Below, piece by piece: positions 33,628 to 42,341 of a stretch of DNA of 64,000 bases (positions within the stretch are counted from its first letter, which is position 1; every line of letters starts with the position of its first letter). The notes under the pieces are model-generated. The model was given only the letters and a program-made list of their open reading frames with translations. It did no database searches and was not told the origin of the DNA. A program made the position numbers and the translations under genes. This stretch comes from JANNSX01 sp041397825 (GTDB lineage: Bacteria > Pseudomonadota > Alphaproteobacteria > Rhizobiales > Hyphomicrobiaceae), in assembly GCA_041397825.1 (NCBI GenBank), contig JAWKVX010000003.1, positions 248,001 to 312,000 on the forward strand, given 5' to 3'.

Positions 33628-34395
33628 TCACAACACCTCCGTATGCCCATCGACGGCGATCTCCTGACCGGAAATGCGCGCGCCTGCCGGCGAGCACAGA
33701 AAGAGGATCGTGTTGGCGATGTCATCGGGCGAGATGAAGGTCTTGAGCGAGGACTGCTCGGCCATCTGCACTCGGACCTCGTTGATGCTTCGGTTCGTTT
33801 TGGTGGCCTCGGCGGCAATCACTCGGTCGATCCGGTCGCCCTCGACCGCGCCGGGGCAAATGCAATTCGAGCGGATGCCGAAGGGGCCGAGCTCGGTCGC
33901 GAGAGTCTTCGTCAAGCCGCGGATCGCCCATTTCGCCGAGCAATACGGCGAGCGGCGTGCAAAGCCGAAGAGGCCGGCGGTCGACGAAAGGTTGATGATC
34001 GAGCCGCTCCGCTGCGCCTTCAGATGTGGAATGGCGGCGCGCGCGCAAAGAAACGCCGCGTCAAGATTGACGGCAAGACATCGCCGCCAGTCCTCGAGCG
34101 AGATCTCCTCCGTGCTTGCCGTCGGTCCGGCGATTCCCGCCATGCTGACGAGCGCGTCGAGGCCGCCCAGATGCGCAATGGCCGCCTCGAAAAGTGCTGC
34201 GACCTGGGCCTCGTCGGCTACGTCGCAGACGATGCCCTTGAGCTTCGGCTCATCGTTGAGCGTTCTTTCGAGCGCCATCCTGTCGACGTCACAGATGAAG
34301 ACCTTGGCGCCGGCCTTGGCAAATGCGAGCGCCGTGACGCGGCCGATACCCGAGCCGGCCGCTGTAATGAGGACACGTTGGTTGGTATGGGACAT
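33628..34395 (-). CDS. SDR-family oxidoreductase (carnitine operon)
   Basis: 255 aa classical SDR: VLITAAGSGIGRVTALAFA, SMAGIAGPTAS (NAG motif altered to SMAG), catalytic Ser in INLSSTAGLFG and YCSAK (Tyr and Lys present), ending GQEIAVDGHTEVL. ATG 34395 is chosen over the in-frame TTG two codons earlier. It lies between BKACE and L-carnitine dehydrogenase. A role in oxidising a hydroxylated betaine, or D-carnitine, is conceivable but not shown. It is a close paralogue of the SDR of the sugar operon at 18088-18888. Confidence 0.82.
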   Translation of the reverse strand: MSHTNQRVLITAAGSGIGRVTALAFAKAGAKVFICDVDRMALERTLNDEPKLKGIVCDVADEAQVAALFEAAIAHLGGLDALVSMAGIAGPTASTEEISLEDWRRCLAVNLDAAFLCARAAIPHLKAQRSGSIINLSSTAGLFGFARRSPYCSAKWAIRGLTKTLATELGPFGIRSNCICPGAVEGDRIDRVIAAEATKTNRSINEVRVQMAEQSSLKTFISPDDIANTILFLCSPAGARISGQEIAVDGHTEVL

Positions 34396-34504
34396 ATGCA
34401 ATGGGCGAGTGGGGCGCGGCGCGTCGTGAATGGGGAGGAGGGACAGGAGCTCTGATCGGGCCCTTCACTCCACGCGCCATTCGCTGTTCGTCGGTCGCCT
34501 TCTC

Positions 34505-35401
34505 CTACCCCCTCTTCTTCAGCTTCAGCTTCTTGCGGACGTCCGCCGGCCCCATGACCGACACACCCATGTTGCCGAGGATGCTTACGGCGCGATCGAC
34601 GAGCTGGCCGTTGGTCGCAAGCACGCCTTTCGACAGATAGATGTTGTCTTCGAGGCCGACGCGGACGTTGCCGCCGGCGAGCACCGCCTGGGCTACCCAG
34701 GGCATCTGCATGCGCGAGATGGCGAAGCTCGACCAGATGGCGCCTTGAGGCATGTTGTTGACCATCGCCATAAAGGAGTTGACGTCTGATGGCGCGCCGT
34801 AGGGAATGCCCATGCAGAGCTGGATCAGTACCGGATCGTCCAGCAGGCCATCCTTCATGAGATCCTTGACCTGCCACAGCTGGCCGGTGTCGAAGACCTC
34901 GCATTCGGGTTTGACACCGAGATCCTGCATCATCTTGGCCATGACTTTCAGCGTCGCCGGACCGTTCACCATGATGTTGTCGGTGCCGCCAAGAAAATTC
35001 ATCGTGCCGCAATCGAGCGTGCAGATTTCCGGCAGCAACTCCTTGACGTGCAGGAGCCGTTCGCTCGCCCCGACGAGGTCGGTGCTCTTGTCGTGCGGCA
35101 GCGGCTTCTCCGGCGGCCCGAGCACCAGATCGCCACCCATGCCGGCCGTCAGGTTGATGATGACGTCGACACCCGAGGAGCGGATGCGGTCGACGGCCTC
35201 TTTGTAGTAGGCCACCGAACGCGAGCCCACACCTGTTTTCGGCTCGCGAACGTGCAAGTGGACGATGGCGGCCCCCGCCTTTGCGGCCTCGATGGCCGAG
35301 TCGGCGATTTGCTGAGGCGTCACCGGCACTTTGTCGCTTTTGTCGGTCGTCGCACCGGCACCTGTCACGGGACAGGTGATGAAGGCGTTCCAGTTCATCA
35401 T
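34505..35401 (-). CDS. BKACE (DUF849), copy 2: candidate 3-dehydrocarnitine cleavage enzyme
   Basis: 298 aa BKACE. It has the N-terminal strand NAFITCPVTGAGATTDKSDK, the zinc His pair in AAIVHLHVREPKTG, TLDCGTMNF, CEVFDTGQL and GGNVRVGLEDNIYLSKG. Known members of this branch convert 3-dehydrocarnitine + acetyl-CoA to betainyl-CoA + acetoacetate. Being first in an operon whose third gene is L-carnitine dehydrogenase/thioesterase makes that the leading assignment. ATG 35401 is followed directly by a second ATG. It differs from the sugar-operon BKACE (16175-17152) in length and in the residues after the zinc motif, consistent with a different substrate. Confidence 0.9.
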   Translation of the reverse strand: MMNWNAFITCPVTGAGATTDKSDKVPVTPQQIADSAIEAAKAGAAIVHLHVREPKTGVGSRSVAYYKEAVDRIRSSGVDVIINLTAGMGGDLVLGPPEKPLPHDKSTDLVGASERLLHVKELLPEICTLDCGTMNFLGGTDNIMVNGPATLKVMAKMMQDLGVKPECEVFDTGQLWQVKDLMKDGLLDDPVLIQLCMGIPYGAPSDVNSFMAMVNNMPQGAIWSSFAISRMQMPWVAQAVLAGGNVRVGLEDNIYLSKGVLATNGQLVDRAVSILGNMGVSVMGPADVRKKLKLKKRG

Positions 35402-35762
35402 GGGGCAATACCTGCAGGGTTGGCCGGGATCTTGTTCCGAGACGAAGGCTAGTCGCTGGACCGATCCGCCGCTAGGCGAATTGCGCTATTGGAAATGCAA
35501 ATTGCGACGGACTGGTTCGCCGACTCGTCATGGATGAGCATGGGTGGCAGGCGCCTCTGCTCCGCGCGATGCCGAGCGGTCTGGAGCAACCTTCGAGGAC
35601 CCCGATGTCCCGTGTCCCATGTAAGTGATCGCGCCCTCGGGCACGGGCGATCGTCCCCTGACAAAATGCTGACAACACCTGTCAGCTTCGGGTCACGTCA
35701 GGTCGCATACGGATGGCTTCACCGCAGTTCTCCCGGCGGTGAACAATCAAATGGAGCTTCGA
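35402..35762. other. Promoter region between the BKACE operon and the PepSY gene
   Basis: About 360 bp separate two divergent transcription units. It must hold the promoter of the nine-gene carnitine-type operon (minus) and that of the PepSY/cytochrome pair (plus). Besides the inverted repeat at 35668-35686 I see no gene, RNA or strong motif. No regulator of the carnitine operon is encoded adjacent. Confidence 0.5.
35668..35686. promoter_or_regulatory. GCTGACA-N5-TGTCAGC inverted repeat upstream of PepSY gene
   Basis: GCTGACA (35668-35674) and TGTCAGC (35680-35686) form a perfect 7-bp inverted repeat with a 5-bp spacer, and CTGACA also occurs 10 bp upstream as a direct repeat. It lies about 77 bp before the PepSY start. 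The geometry fits a dimeric regulator site; no cognate regulator is nearby. Confidence 0.45.
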
Positions 35763-36044
35763 ATGAAGATCGTTATCTCGACGGTGATCGCCGCCGCCCT
35801 CAGCATTGCCCTTGCCGGGTCGGCCCTCGCCGATGGCTTTGACAAGTGCACCGAGGAGGCCAAGGAGAAGTGGATGACGGAGGAGCAGGTTTCGGCCAAG
35901 GCGGTCGAGATGGGCTATGAGGTCAAGAAGATCGAGGAAGAGGGCACCTGCTACGAAGTCTATGGTGTCAAAGACGGTCAGCAGCTCGAGGTCTTCTTTA
36001 ACCCTGTCACGGCCGAGGTCGTTCATTCTGAAGTGAAGGACTGA
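35763..36044 (+). CDS. Secreted PepSY-like small protein
   Basis: 93 aa with a signal peptide (VISTVIAAALSIALAGSALA) and a mature part of ~70 residues matching the PepSY/YpeB fold seen next to b561 cytochromes. The middle reads EEQVSAKAVEMGYEVKKIEEE, and the end YEVYGVKDGQQLEVFFNPVT is the usual PepSY second half. ATG 35763 is chosen for its GGAG site; in-frame ATG 35751 and GTG 35739 exist upstream. Its TGA overlaps the ATG of the cytochrome gene by one base, so the two are co-translated. It probably works in the periplasm with that cytochrome. Confidence 0.8.
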   Translation: MKIVISTVIAAALSIALAGSALADGFDKCTEEAKEKWMTEEQVSAKAVEMGYEVKKIEEEGTCYEVYGVKDGQQLEVFFNPVTAEVVHSEVKD

Positions 36045-37738
36045 TGTCGATCTCAGCCGACAGGCAAGCCGTGTCCGGCGGTCCCCGCCCGTCGGACACG
36101 GTGCTGATCTGGGACCTGCCCGTGCGGGTCTTCCACTGGACGCTCGTCATCAGCATTGTGACGGCGTTCCTGACAACCGATGGGCTCGGCAAGGTGCATC
36201 GGCTTGCCGGCTATGTCGCGATCTCGCTCATCGTCTTTCGTGTTATCTGGGGACTGATCGGGAGCCGCCACGCGCGCTTTCGCGATTTTGTCCGTGGGCC
36301 CCGGAAGACCATCGCCTATGCGGCCGATGTCATGACAGGGCTGGCCGAGCGCCGCCTTGGCCACAATCCGGCCGGTGGCGCCATGGTCGTTGCGCTGCTC
36401 GCGGTCGTCGGCGGCATCGGCATAACCGGGCTGATGATGACCACGGACCGGTTCTTCGGCGCCGACTGGGTCGAGACCTTGCATTGGGGGCTGGCCTACA
36501 GCCTCTTCGGGCTCATCCCTCTGCACATTATCGGTGTCGTGCTCGCCAGCGCATCACACAAGGAAAATCTGGTGCGCGCCATGCTGACGGGACGCAAGCC
36601 ATGCCAGGGTACTCCGGGCGAGAGCGAAGCGATCTCGGCTGAACTCGAGACGCGCATGAGGGGAACGAATGCCCTGGCCTTGATGGCGCTGCTGGCCGTG
36701 CTGATGACGGTCGGTTGGCCGCAGATCAAAGCTCAAATCGAAGTTCTCGAGAAGCGCCAAGCCGCACTTCAGCAGGCGAGCGCTGCCAAGCCGCAGACCG
36801 GCTTGACCGGGGAGATCGACGAGACGGCCGCTACGGCGACGGCTGCCGAGCCGGCGGCGGTCGATACCTCCTCAGTCGCCACGCACAAGACGACCACTAC
36901 TCCTGCTTCGGCAACGGCCGTCGCAACGTCGTCCGCCACAAATGCACCCGAGCCGGCCGCGAAGGCCAAAGCCAGTGCGGCAGCCGAAGCGGCCGAGACC
37001 GAGCGCTCCGTGCCGATTTCTGATCAAGGGACGTCGTCTGTGGCGCATGTTGAAACGGCGGTAAGCGCGCACGCCGGCCGGCCGGCCGGCTCGGCATTGG
37101 CGATGGCCGCTCTGGAGCCGGCCCGTCAGGCAAATCGGCTGCGCCAGTCCGCGGCCGGCATGGCAGGTCTGGGCTACGATGTGGCCGCCTTCGTCAATGT
37201 TCAGCGTGATGCGGCGAATTCCCCGCCCGAGCCGCAAGTTGCGACCGGCGACGATGATGAAGGCTACGCTGACGACGATCTCGAGTCGGCGATGGGTGTC
37301 GATGACGATGAGTCTGAGGCCGATGCGGTGTTTGCCCGGCCGGACGCCACAACTGCTGCGACGGCGGAACGGGCGCGCAAGACCTTGAGAGGCAAGTCTC
37401 GGCAGGCGCGGAGTGGCGGTGCCGCCAGTGGACGCAAGGCAACGACGGCCGAGCGCGAACAGCACGTAAAGCGCGTCGGGCGCCTGAAGCGCGTGGCGGT
37501 CTCGACCGAGCGACGGGAGCGCAGGAGCCGGGCAATCAAGGACAGGAAGAAAATCAAGCGTCTGGTTGCCATCAAGTCGGGCAAGTCCGGTGGCAAGAGC
37601 CGGAGCAGTGGCAAGGGGCGCAGTCGCAGCGGCAACAGCGGCAAAGGCTCGAGCAACAGCGGCAAAGGCAGCGGTAGCAGCGGGAAAGGCGGCGGAGGCT
37701 CGGGGGGAGGTCATGGTGGCCACGGCGGCAGCGACTGA
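36044..37738 (+). CDS. Cytochrome b561-type protein with long low-complexity tail
   Basis: 564 aa. Residues 1-~190 are a four-helix diheme cytochrome b561: the start DLPVRVFHWTLVISIVTAF (His ligand), then HRLAGYVAISLIVFRVIWGL, and LHWGLAYSLFGLIPLHIIGVV (second His pair). This is the part normally found with PepSY proteins. A further helix lies near residue 210. Residues ~240-460 are Ala/Thr/Glu-rich, and residues ~460-564 are extremely basic and then Ser/Gly/Lys repeats (SGKG units, ending GGHGGHGGSD). Such a 350-residue tail is unusual for b561. It may be periplasmic or cytoplasmic disordered sequence binding polyanions or metals. Confidence 0.78.
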   Translation: MSISADRQAVSGGPRPSDTVLIWDLPVRVFHWTLVISIVTAFLTTDGLGKVHRLAGYVAISLIVFRVIWGLIGSRHARFRDFVRGPRKTIAYAADVMTGLAERRLGHNPAGGAMVVALLAVVGGIGITGLMMTTDRFFGADWVETLHWGLAYSLFGLIPLHIIGVVLASASHKENLVRAMLTGRKPCQGTPGESEAISAELETRMRGTNALALMALLAVLMTVGWPQIKAQIEVLEKRQAALQQASAAKPQTGLTGEIDETAATATAAEPAAVDTSSVATHKTTTTPASATAVATSSATNAPEPAAKAKASAAAEAAETERSVPISDQGTSSVAHVETAVSAHAGRPAGSALAMAALEPARQANRLRQSAAGMAGLGYDVAAFVNVQRDAANSPPEPQVATGDDDEGYADDDLESAMGVDDDESEADAVFARPDATTAATAERARKTLRGKSRQARSGGAASGRKATTAEREQHVKRVGRLKRVAVSTERRERRSRAIKDRKKIKRLVAIKSGKSGGKSRSSGKGRSRSGNSGKGSSNSGKGSGSSGKGGGGSGGGHGGHGGSD

Positions 37739-37771
37739 TCTGCCAGCGGCCGGCAGCCATGGCCACGAGGG

Positions 37772-37798
37772 CCGGCCGGCATCACATGTGCCGGCCGG
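37772..37798. terminator. Bidirectional hairpin between convergent genes
   Basis: CCGGCCGGCA (37772-37781) pairs perfectly with TGCCGGCCGG (37789-37798) around a 7-nt loop. It is followed by TTTCG on the plus strand and lies between the convergent cytochrome and SDR stops. A strong GC stem in this position suggests a shared terminator, though the T-run is short. Confidence 0.55.
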
Positions 37799-37811
37799 TT
37801 TCGCCTGCCGA

Positions 37812-38588
37812 TCAGGCTTTGAGCGCCTCCAGGCTCTCTGGCACGATCTGTCCACCATCGACGATGATGGTCTGACCGGTAATGTAGCCCGCCTCTTTCG
37901 ACGCCAGGAAGAGCGCCGCATAGCCGATGTCATCGACAGTGCCGAGCTTGCCGAGTGGCACGGAGGCGGCCATCGTGCGCTGATAATCCTCGCCGAGCTC
38001 GATCAGGCCTTCCGTCAGGACGTTGCCAGGCAGCACGGCATTGACGGTAATGCCGCTGCGGGCAAGCTCGATGCAGGCCGTCCGCATGAAGCCGAGTTGG
38101 CCCGCTTTTGTCGCACCATAGTGCGTCCAGCCGGGGAAACCTGTCACCGGACCCGTGATGGAGGAGGTCAGCACCACGCGCCCCTGGCTCGAGCGCTTGA
38201 GATGGGGCAAGCAGGCCTTGACGGAGAGGAATGTGCCCTTGAGGTTGGTTGCCATGACGCTATCCCATTCCTCAGGCGCCATGTCCTCGATCTTCGACTG
38301 CGGGAAAATCCCCGCATTCGCGCAGAGAACGTCGATGCCGCCGAACTCGTCGGCCGCCTTCTCGGCCATCGCCTGCATGTCGGCGAGCTTCGTCACGTCG
38401 GCAGCGAAGGCCTTTGTCTGACCGCCGGTCTTGTTGAGCTCGGCCGCACAGGCCTCGGCCTCCGCAAGGTTGCGCGAGACCAGCAACACCTTTGCCCCAT
38501 TACGCGCAAACACCCGCGCGATGCCCTTGCCGATGCCCTTGCTGGCCCCGGTGACGATGACGGATTTTCCGGCGATTGACGTCAGCAT
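37812..38588 (-). CDS. SDR-family 3-oxoacyl-ACP reductase-like oxidoreductase
   Basis: 258 aa FabG-like SDR: VIVTGASKGIGKGIARVFA, CANAGIFPQ, Ser in VVLTSSITGPVTGFPG, the YGATKAG catalytic pair and the C-terminal GQTIIVDGGQIVPESLEALKA. ATG 38588 follows an AAGGAGGA site. It is the last of three minus-strand genes (thioesterase, isochorismatase-type hydrolase, SDR). It is more FabG-like than the other two SDRs of the window. The natural substrate is unknown. Confidence 0.83.
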   Translation of the reverse strand: MLTSIAGKSVIVTGASKGIGKGIARVFARNGAKVLLVSRNLAEAEACAAELNKTGGQTKAFAADVTKLADMQAMAEKAADEFGGIDVLCANAGIFPQSKIEDMAPEEWDSVMATNLKGTFLSVKACLPHLKRSSQGRVVLTSSITGPVTGFPGWTHYGATKAGQLGFMRTACIELARSGITVNAVLPGNVLTEGLIELGEDYQRTMAASVPLGKLGTVDDIGYAALFLASKEAGYITGQTIIVDGGQIVPESLEALKA

Positions 38589-38656
38589 GCAGTCCTCCTT
38601 GACGTTTTTTTCCTCATATCGCGCCCGGCGCGCGCCGTCACCCCTCCTGGGTTGGG

Positions 38657-39355
38657 CTAGCCGAGACGCATCAGATCCATGAGCTCGGCTGAGCTCATGA
38701 CCTGGCAGTAGATCATGTTGATGATCTCGAGCTCCTTGCGGTGCAACTCGTCGGAGCCCGCCGCACAGCAGTCCTCGACGACGACGACGCCGAAACTCTC
38801 GTCGGCCAGGCTCCGGACGGTCGAGGAGACGCACTGGTCGGTGAAGATGCCGGCGCAGACGACGGTCTTGATGCCGAGATTGGTGAGGATCAGGCGGAGG
38901 TTCGTGCCGGTCAGCGCCGAGTCGGTCGTCTTCGTCACGACGATCTCGTCGCCCACCGGCTCAAGCTCGGGCACGAGCTGGGACGGTGCCTCGTTCTTCG
39001 GGAGAAGCAGGTTGTTCCAACCGGGCATCTTCTGGCTGAGCGAGCGGTCGCGTCCGTCCTTCGTATGACAAGCGATGCGCGCGAACAGGCATTCGATGCC
39101 GGCCGTGCGGAAGGCGGCGAGGAGCTGGGCTGTTCGCGGGATCACCTGGTCGTGCATGCGCGCGTGAAAAGGCGTCCAGGCATCGTAGCGCCGTTGCTCG
39201 TCCTGCGAGAGCGCGGCGCGGTCGGGCCTGGCGAGATAGGTGTTCTGGATGTCGATGACGAGCAACGCCGTCGTCTTGGGGGTGAGGTCGGGATCGGCGG
39301 GCTCCGGCGCGCCGTCGTAGTAAATCGAACGGAACGAGGTCTTCCAGGACATCAT
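38657..39355 (-). CDS. Isochorismatase-family cysteine hydrolase
   Basis: 232 aa. The catalytic triad of the family is visible: Asp in LLVIDIQNTYL, Lys in EIVVTKTTDSALTGTNL and Cys in GIFTDQCVSSTVRSLADE, with the cis-peptide before the Cys loop. It is the size of N-carbamoylsarcosine or nicotinamide amidohydrolase relatives. Such enzymes cleave amides or carbamoyl amines; with betaine metabolism next door, an N-carbamoyl or N-methylated amine derivative is an attractive but unproven substrate. ATG 39355 is followed by a second ATG and preceded by GGAG. It starts 12 bp after the thioesterase gene. Confidence 0.83.
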   Translation of the reverse strand: MMSWKTSFRSIYYDGAPEPADPDLTPKTTALLVIDIQNTYLARPDRAALSQDEQRRYDAWTPFHARMHDQVIPRTAQLLAAFRTAGIECLFARIACHTKDGRDRSLSQKMPGWNNLLLPKNEAPSQLVPELEPVGDEIVVTKTTDSALTGTNLRLILTNLGIKTVVCAGIFTDQCVSSTVRSLADESFGVVVVEDCCAAGSDELHRKELEIINMIYCQVMSSAELMDLMRLG

Positions 39356-39367
39356 GGTCTCCGTTTC

Positions 39368-39784
39368 TCAGCCGACCCCGAGCGCGCGGGCGCGCTCTCG
39401 CATGGTCTCGTCTAGGGGAAGGGCCTTGCGCGCCACCTGGTCGAACAGAACGGTGACGACATCGGCCGTCGCGTGCAGCGCACCAGTCTCGGTGTTGTAG
39501 AGCTCGTGATGGTACTCGATGGCCTTGGAGCCGAGCCGCGTCAGCCGGCTCTTGACGTAGACGAGCGCCCCCGAATGGGTCTCGAGCTTGTACTCGATGG
39601 TGATCTTCACGTCCGCCCAGCCCTGATCTCTGGCCTGGATCTCGGAGAAGTGGGCGAGGCGGGACAGGAGATGAAAGCTCGCGGCGTCGAAGATCCCGCA
39701 ATAGAACTGGGTGTTCATGTGTCCCATGTTGTCGCACTGCCAGGGATAGATGGTGTTGCGATAGGTCTCGATCTCGACGGTCAT
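39368..39784 (-). CDS. 4HBT-type acyl-CoA thioesterase
   Basis: 138 aa single hotdog-fold thioesterase: the start reads VEIETYRNTIYPWQCDNMGH with the catalytic Asp/His-type segment DNMGHMNTQFYCGIFDAASF, then IEYKLETHSGALVYVKSRL and EYHHELYNTETGALHATADV. ATG 39784 has an AGGAG site. It could hydrolyse betainyl-CoA or another short acyl-CoA, possibly duplicating the thioesterase domain of the L-carnitine dehydrogenase. It heads a three-gene minus-strand operon. Confidence 0.83.
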   Translation of the reverse strand: MTVEIETYRNTIYPWQCDNMGHMNTQFYCGIFDAASFHLLSRLAHFSEIQARDQGWADVKITIEYKLETHSGALVYVKSRLTRLGSKAIEYHHELYNTETGALHATADVVTVLFDQVARKALPLDETMRERARALGVG

Positions 39785-39823
39785 GGGCGCTCCTGGAGGG
39801 GATGAAAGGCGGATCAGAGCATA

Positions 39824-41224
39824 TTGGCGGTGACTAGGAAAGGCAGAGGAATCGGGTGCCGGCCGTGGCGCCCGCTGTGGACGAGCGCGCACAATGGCAC
39901 CGTGCGCATCGACCCGGAGACCGGCGCCGAGACGCCGCCGATCAATGCACACCTGATCCACATGCATGTCGGCATCGATGCTCAGGCCGATCAGGCCAAC
40001 CACGTCATGCTGCGCAAGAGCACCAAGCGGCTGATGTTAGAAGCCGTCGCTGCCATCGGCACCGAGGTCGGCGGCATGGGTACGCCGATCTCGATAGACC
40101 CCGACACGGGCAAGCCGTGACGTCCACGCTTCGACGCCAAGACGCTGCTATTCGAAGAGCGCATGCTGAAGGCCGCCTGCTACGTCGTTTGCGCCTATCT
40201 CACCGGCATGCGCGACGCCGAGCTGCAGGCCATGCGGGCCGGCTGCCTCGAAGCCCGGCGCAGCGAGGACGGCGTCATCGAGCGCTATCGCGTCAAGAGC
40301 ACGACGTACAAACGTCGTGACGTTCGCGGTCAGTCCGAGACCTGGACTACGATCGAGCCGGTCGCGAAGGCTATCCAGGTTCTCGAACAGCTCACCGAGC
40401 GCATTCGCAAGCAGCGCGGCGGCGACACGATTTGGCGCGTCCTCGCCGAGACCAGCAGCAACGATCATATCTCCGCCGAGATCGTCCGGCAGCTCAATGC
40501 GCTCCGCGATCATTTGAACGAGCCGTTCGGAACGCCGGGCGCGCCCGTCATTCCGAACGGTGCCGACGGTCAATCCTGGCGGATCACGACACGACAGTTC
40601 CGCCGCACCGTCGCCTGGCACATCGCCAACCGGCCCTTCGGCACGGTTGCCGGCGTGATCCAGGACAAGCACGCGTCGATCGCGGCATACGAGGGCTATG
40701 CGGGCTCCAGTTGCTCCGGTTTCCGCACCGAAGTCGAACGCGAGTGCGCCCTTGGCCAACTCGACGATGTGCTGTCGTACTTCGAACGTCACCGCGCCGG
40801 CGAAGTGTTGATGGGCCCCGCCGCCGCTCGCATCTCCGGCGAACTGCAACAGGCGATCGACAAGCTCGATCCGCTACCCGGGCACATCGCCGATCCTGCC
40901 CGCGTCCGCGCGATGCTCCAACACGTTGCGAAGACATTGTTCGTCGGCGTCATGAACGATTGCGTCTTCGACCCGGCGACCGCGCTCTGCCTCCACGGCA
41001 AGACCGAGGCCGCGACGCCGGCCATGGCCCAGTGCCGCCCCGACCGTTGCCCCATCTCCTGCATCACAAGCCATCACCGCCCGCTCTGGGCCAAGGCCAT
41101 CGCGGACGGGGAGGAGTTGCTCGGAGTGAAGCGGCCGTCACCGCTGCAACGAGAGGCGATTCAGAACGACTTGAACCGCTACCGCCGTGTCGTCAGTAAG
41201 TCGTCGTGCTCTCATCGGCAATGA
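39824..41224 (+). pseudogene. Tyrosine recombinase (integrase) pseudogene with internal stop
   Basis: The downstream part (from 40163, 353 codons) is a tyrosine-type site-specific recombinase: Arg in AYLTGMRDAELQAM, a TTRQFRRTVAWHIA box, HASIAAYEGYAG near the active site and a Cys-rich C-terminus. The same frame continues upstream (IDPETGAETPPINAHLIHMH to SIDPDTGKP), interrupted only by TGA at 40118-40120. A single TGG-to-TGA change would explain it, since the text then resumes RPRFDAKTLLFEERML. No proper N-terminal domain precedes it, so the gene is also truncated. It marks an old mobile island near tRNA-Leu. Confidence 0.75.
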
Positions 41225-41232
41225 GCTTCCGA

Positions 41233-42213
41233 CTAAATGCCGTCGCCGTCTACGTTCCCTGCCGCCTTGTGCTGCAATTCCTTCATTCCGAGCGAATTGA
41301 GCGCTTTCCATGGTCGCCCATCGATCGCAGCGAGTCCGATTCCGATAAGTGCCATGCCAATGAAGTGTCTGAGATGCAGCGTCTCGTCGAGCACCAGCAC
41401 ACCGAGTAGAATGGCGCTCACCGGGATCAAAAAGGTGACAAGAAGCAAGTTCGTCGCACCAGCTGTCGCCAGGATGCGGAAATAGATCACGTAGGCGAGC
41501 GCTGTGGACAGAGCAGCTACACCGACGAGTGCCAACGCAGCCGCCGTGCCGGGAGCTTGCAGCGTCCACGGCCTATCGATCATCAGCATGACTGGCGCGA
41601 GCATCAAGCTCGAAGCGACGACCTGTCCCGTAGCCGTCTGCATCGGCGTGACGCCCATGGACTTAAACCGACGCCCAAACACTCCGGCGAACGCATAAGA
41701 GACTGCTGCCGCCAGGCAAGCGAGCTGAGCGATAACGCTCGAACCGAGTGAAGCAAGGGCTGTCCCTCCAATCATGTAGGCGACGCCCGCAAGTCCAACG
41801 ATTACGCCAACGAGGCGTCTGCCCGTCATTTTCTCGTCCGAGGTAAGCACATGCGCCACGACGACCGTGAAGAGCGGCGTCGTAGCATTGAGGATCGAGG
41901 CCACACCCGAGGCGATGTGAGACTGCCCCCAAACGATGAGCGAAAAGGGCAATACGTTGTTGAGGAAGCCCATGCCGAAGAAGGCCAGCCAAACCCGTCG
42001 ATCACGGGGCAAAGCTGACCCCAGCAACCCGTGGACAACGAGCAGAATCGCGGCAGCCAATAAGACACGGGCCACTACGACCGTGAACGTCGGCAGCTCC
42101 TTGACCGCAATTCCATTAAAGAAAAACGAGCCGCCCCACAGGATTGATAGAGTGAGCAGCAGCCCCCACTCGAATGCTGTCATGGGACGATTGGTGGGGA
42201 TCGACTGCTTCAT
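41233..42213 (-). CDS. EamA/DMT-superfamily transporter
   Basis: 326 aa with ten predicted membrane helices in two EamA repeats (LLLTLSILWGGSFFFNGIAV; IASGVASILNATTPLFTVVV in the first half; STALAYVIYFRILATAGATN in the second). RhaT/YdcZ-type exporters of amino acids or metabolites share this pattern. ATG 42213 follows GGAGG. It lies tail to tail with the integrase pseudogene, with the ArdC remnant on its other side, so it may have arrived with the island. Substrate unknown. It is not closely similar to the EamA protein at 29941-30879. Confidence 0.85.
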   Translation of the reverse strand: MKQSIPTNRPMTAFEWGLLLTLSILWGGSFFFNGIAVKELPTFTVVVARVLLAAAILLVVHGLLGSALPRDRRVWLAFFGMGFLNNVLPFSLIVWGQSHIASGVASILNATTPLFTVVVAHVLTSDEKMTGRRLVGVIVGLAGVAYMIGGTALASLGSSVIAQLACLAAAVSYAFAGVFGRRFKSMGVTPMQTATGQVVASSLMLAPVMLMIDRPWTLQAPGTAAALALVGVAALSTALAYVIYFRILATAGATNLLLVTFLIPVSAILLGVLVLDETLHLRHFIGMALIGIGLAAIDGRPWKALNSLGMKELQHKAAGNVDGDGI

Positions 42214-42341
42214 GGACAGCCTCCTGTCGCGACCCGCTTCGCACGTCCCACGGTCGCCCGGCGACCCGTTTCTTGCTCTCAAATTGTTGACCCCCGAACG
42301 CCTTCCCGACGCCGTCGACGCTCTGACAACTGTCAGGACAA

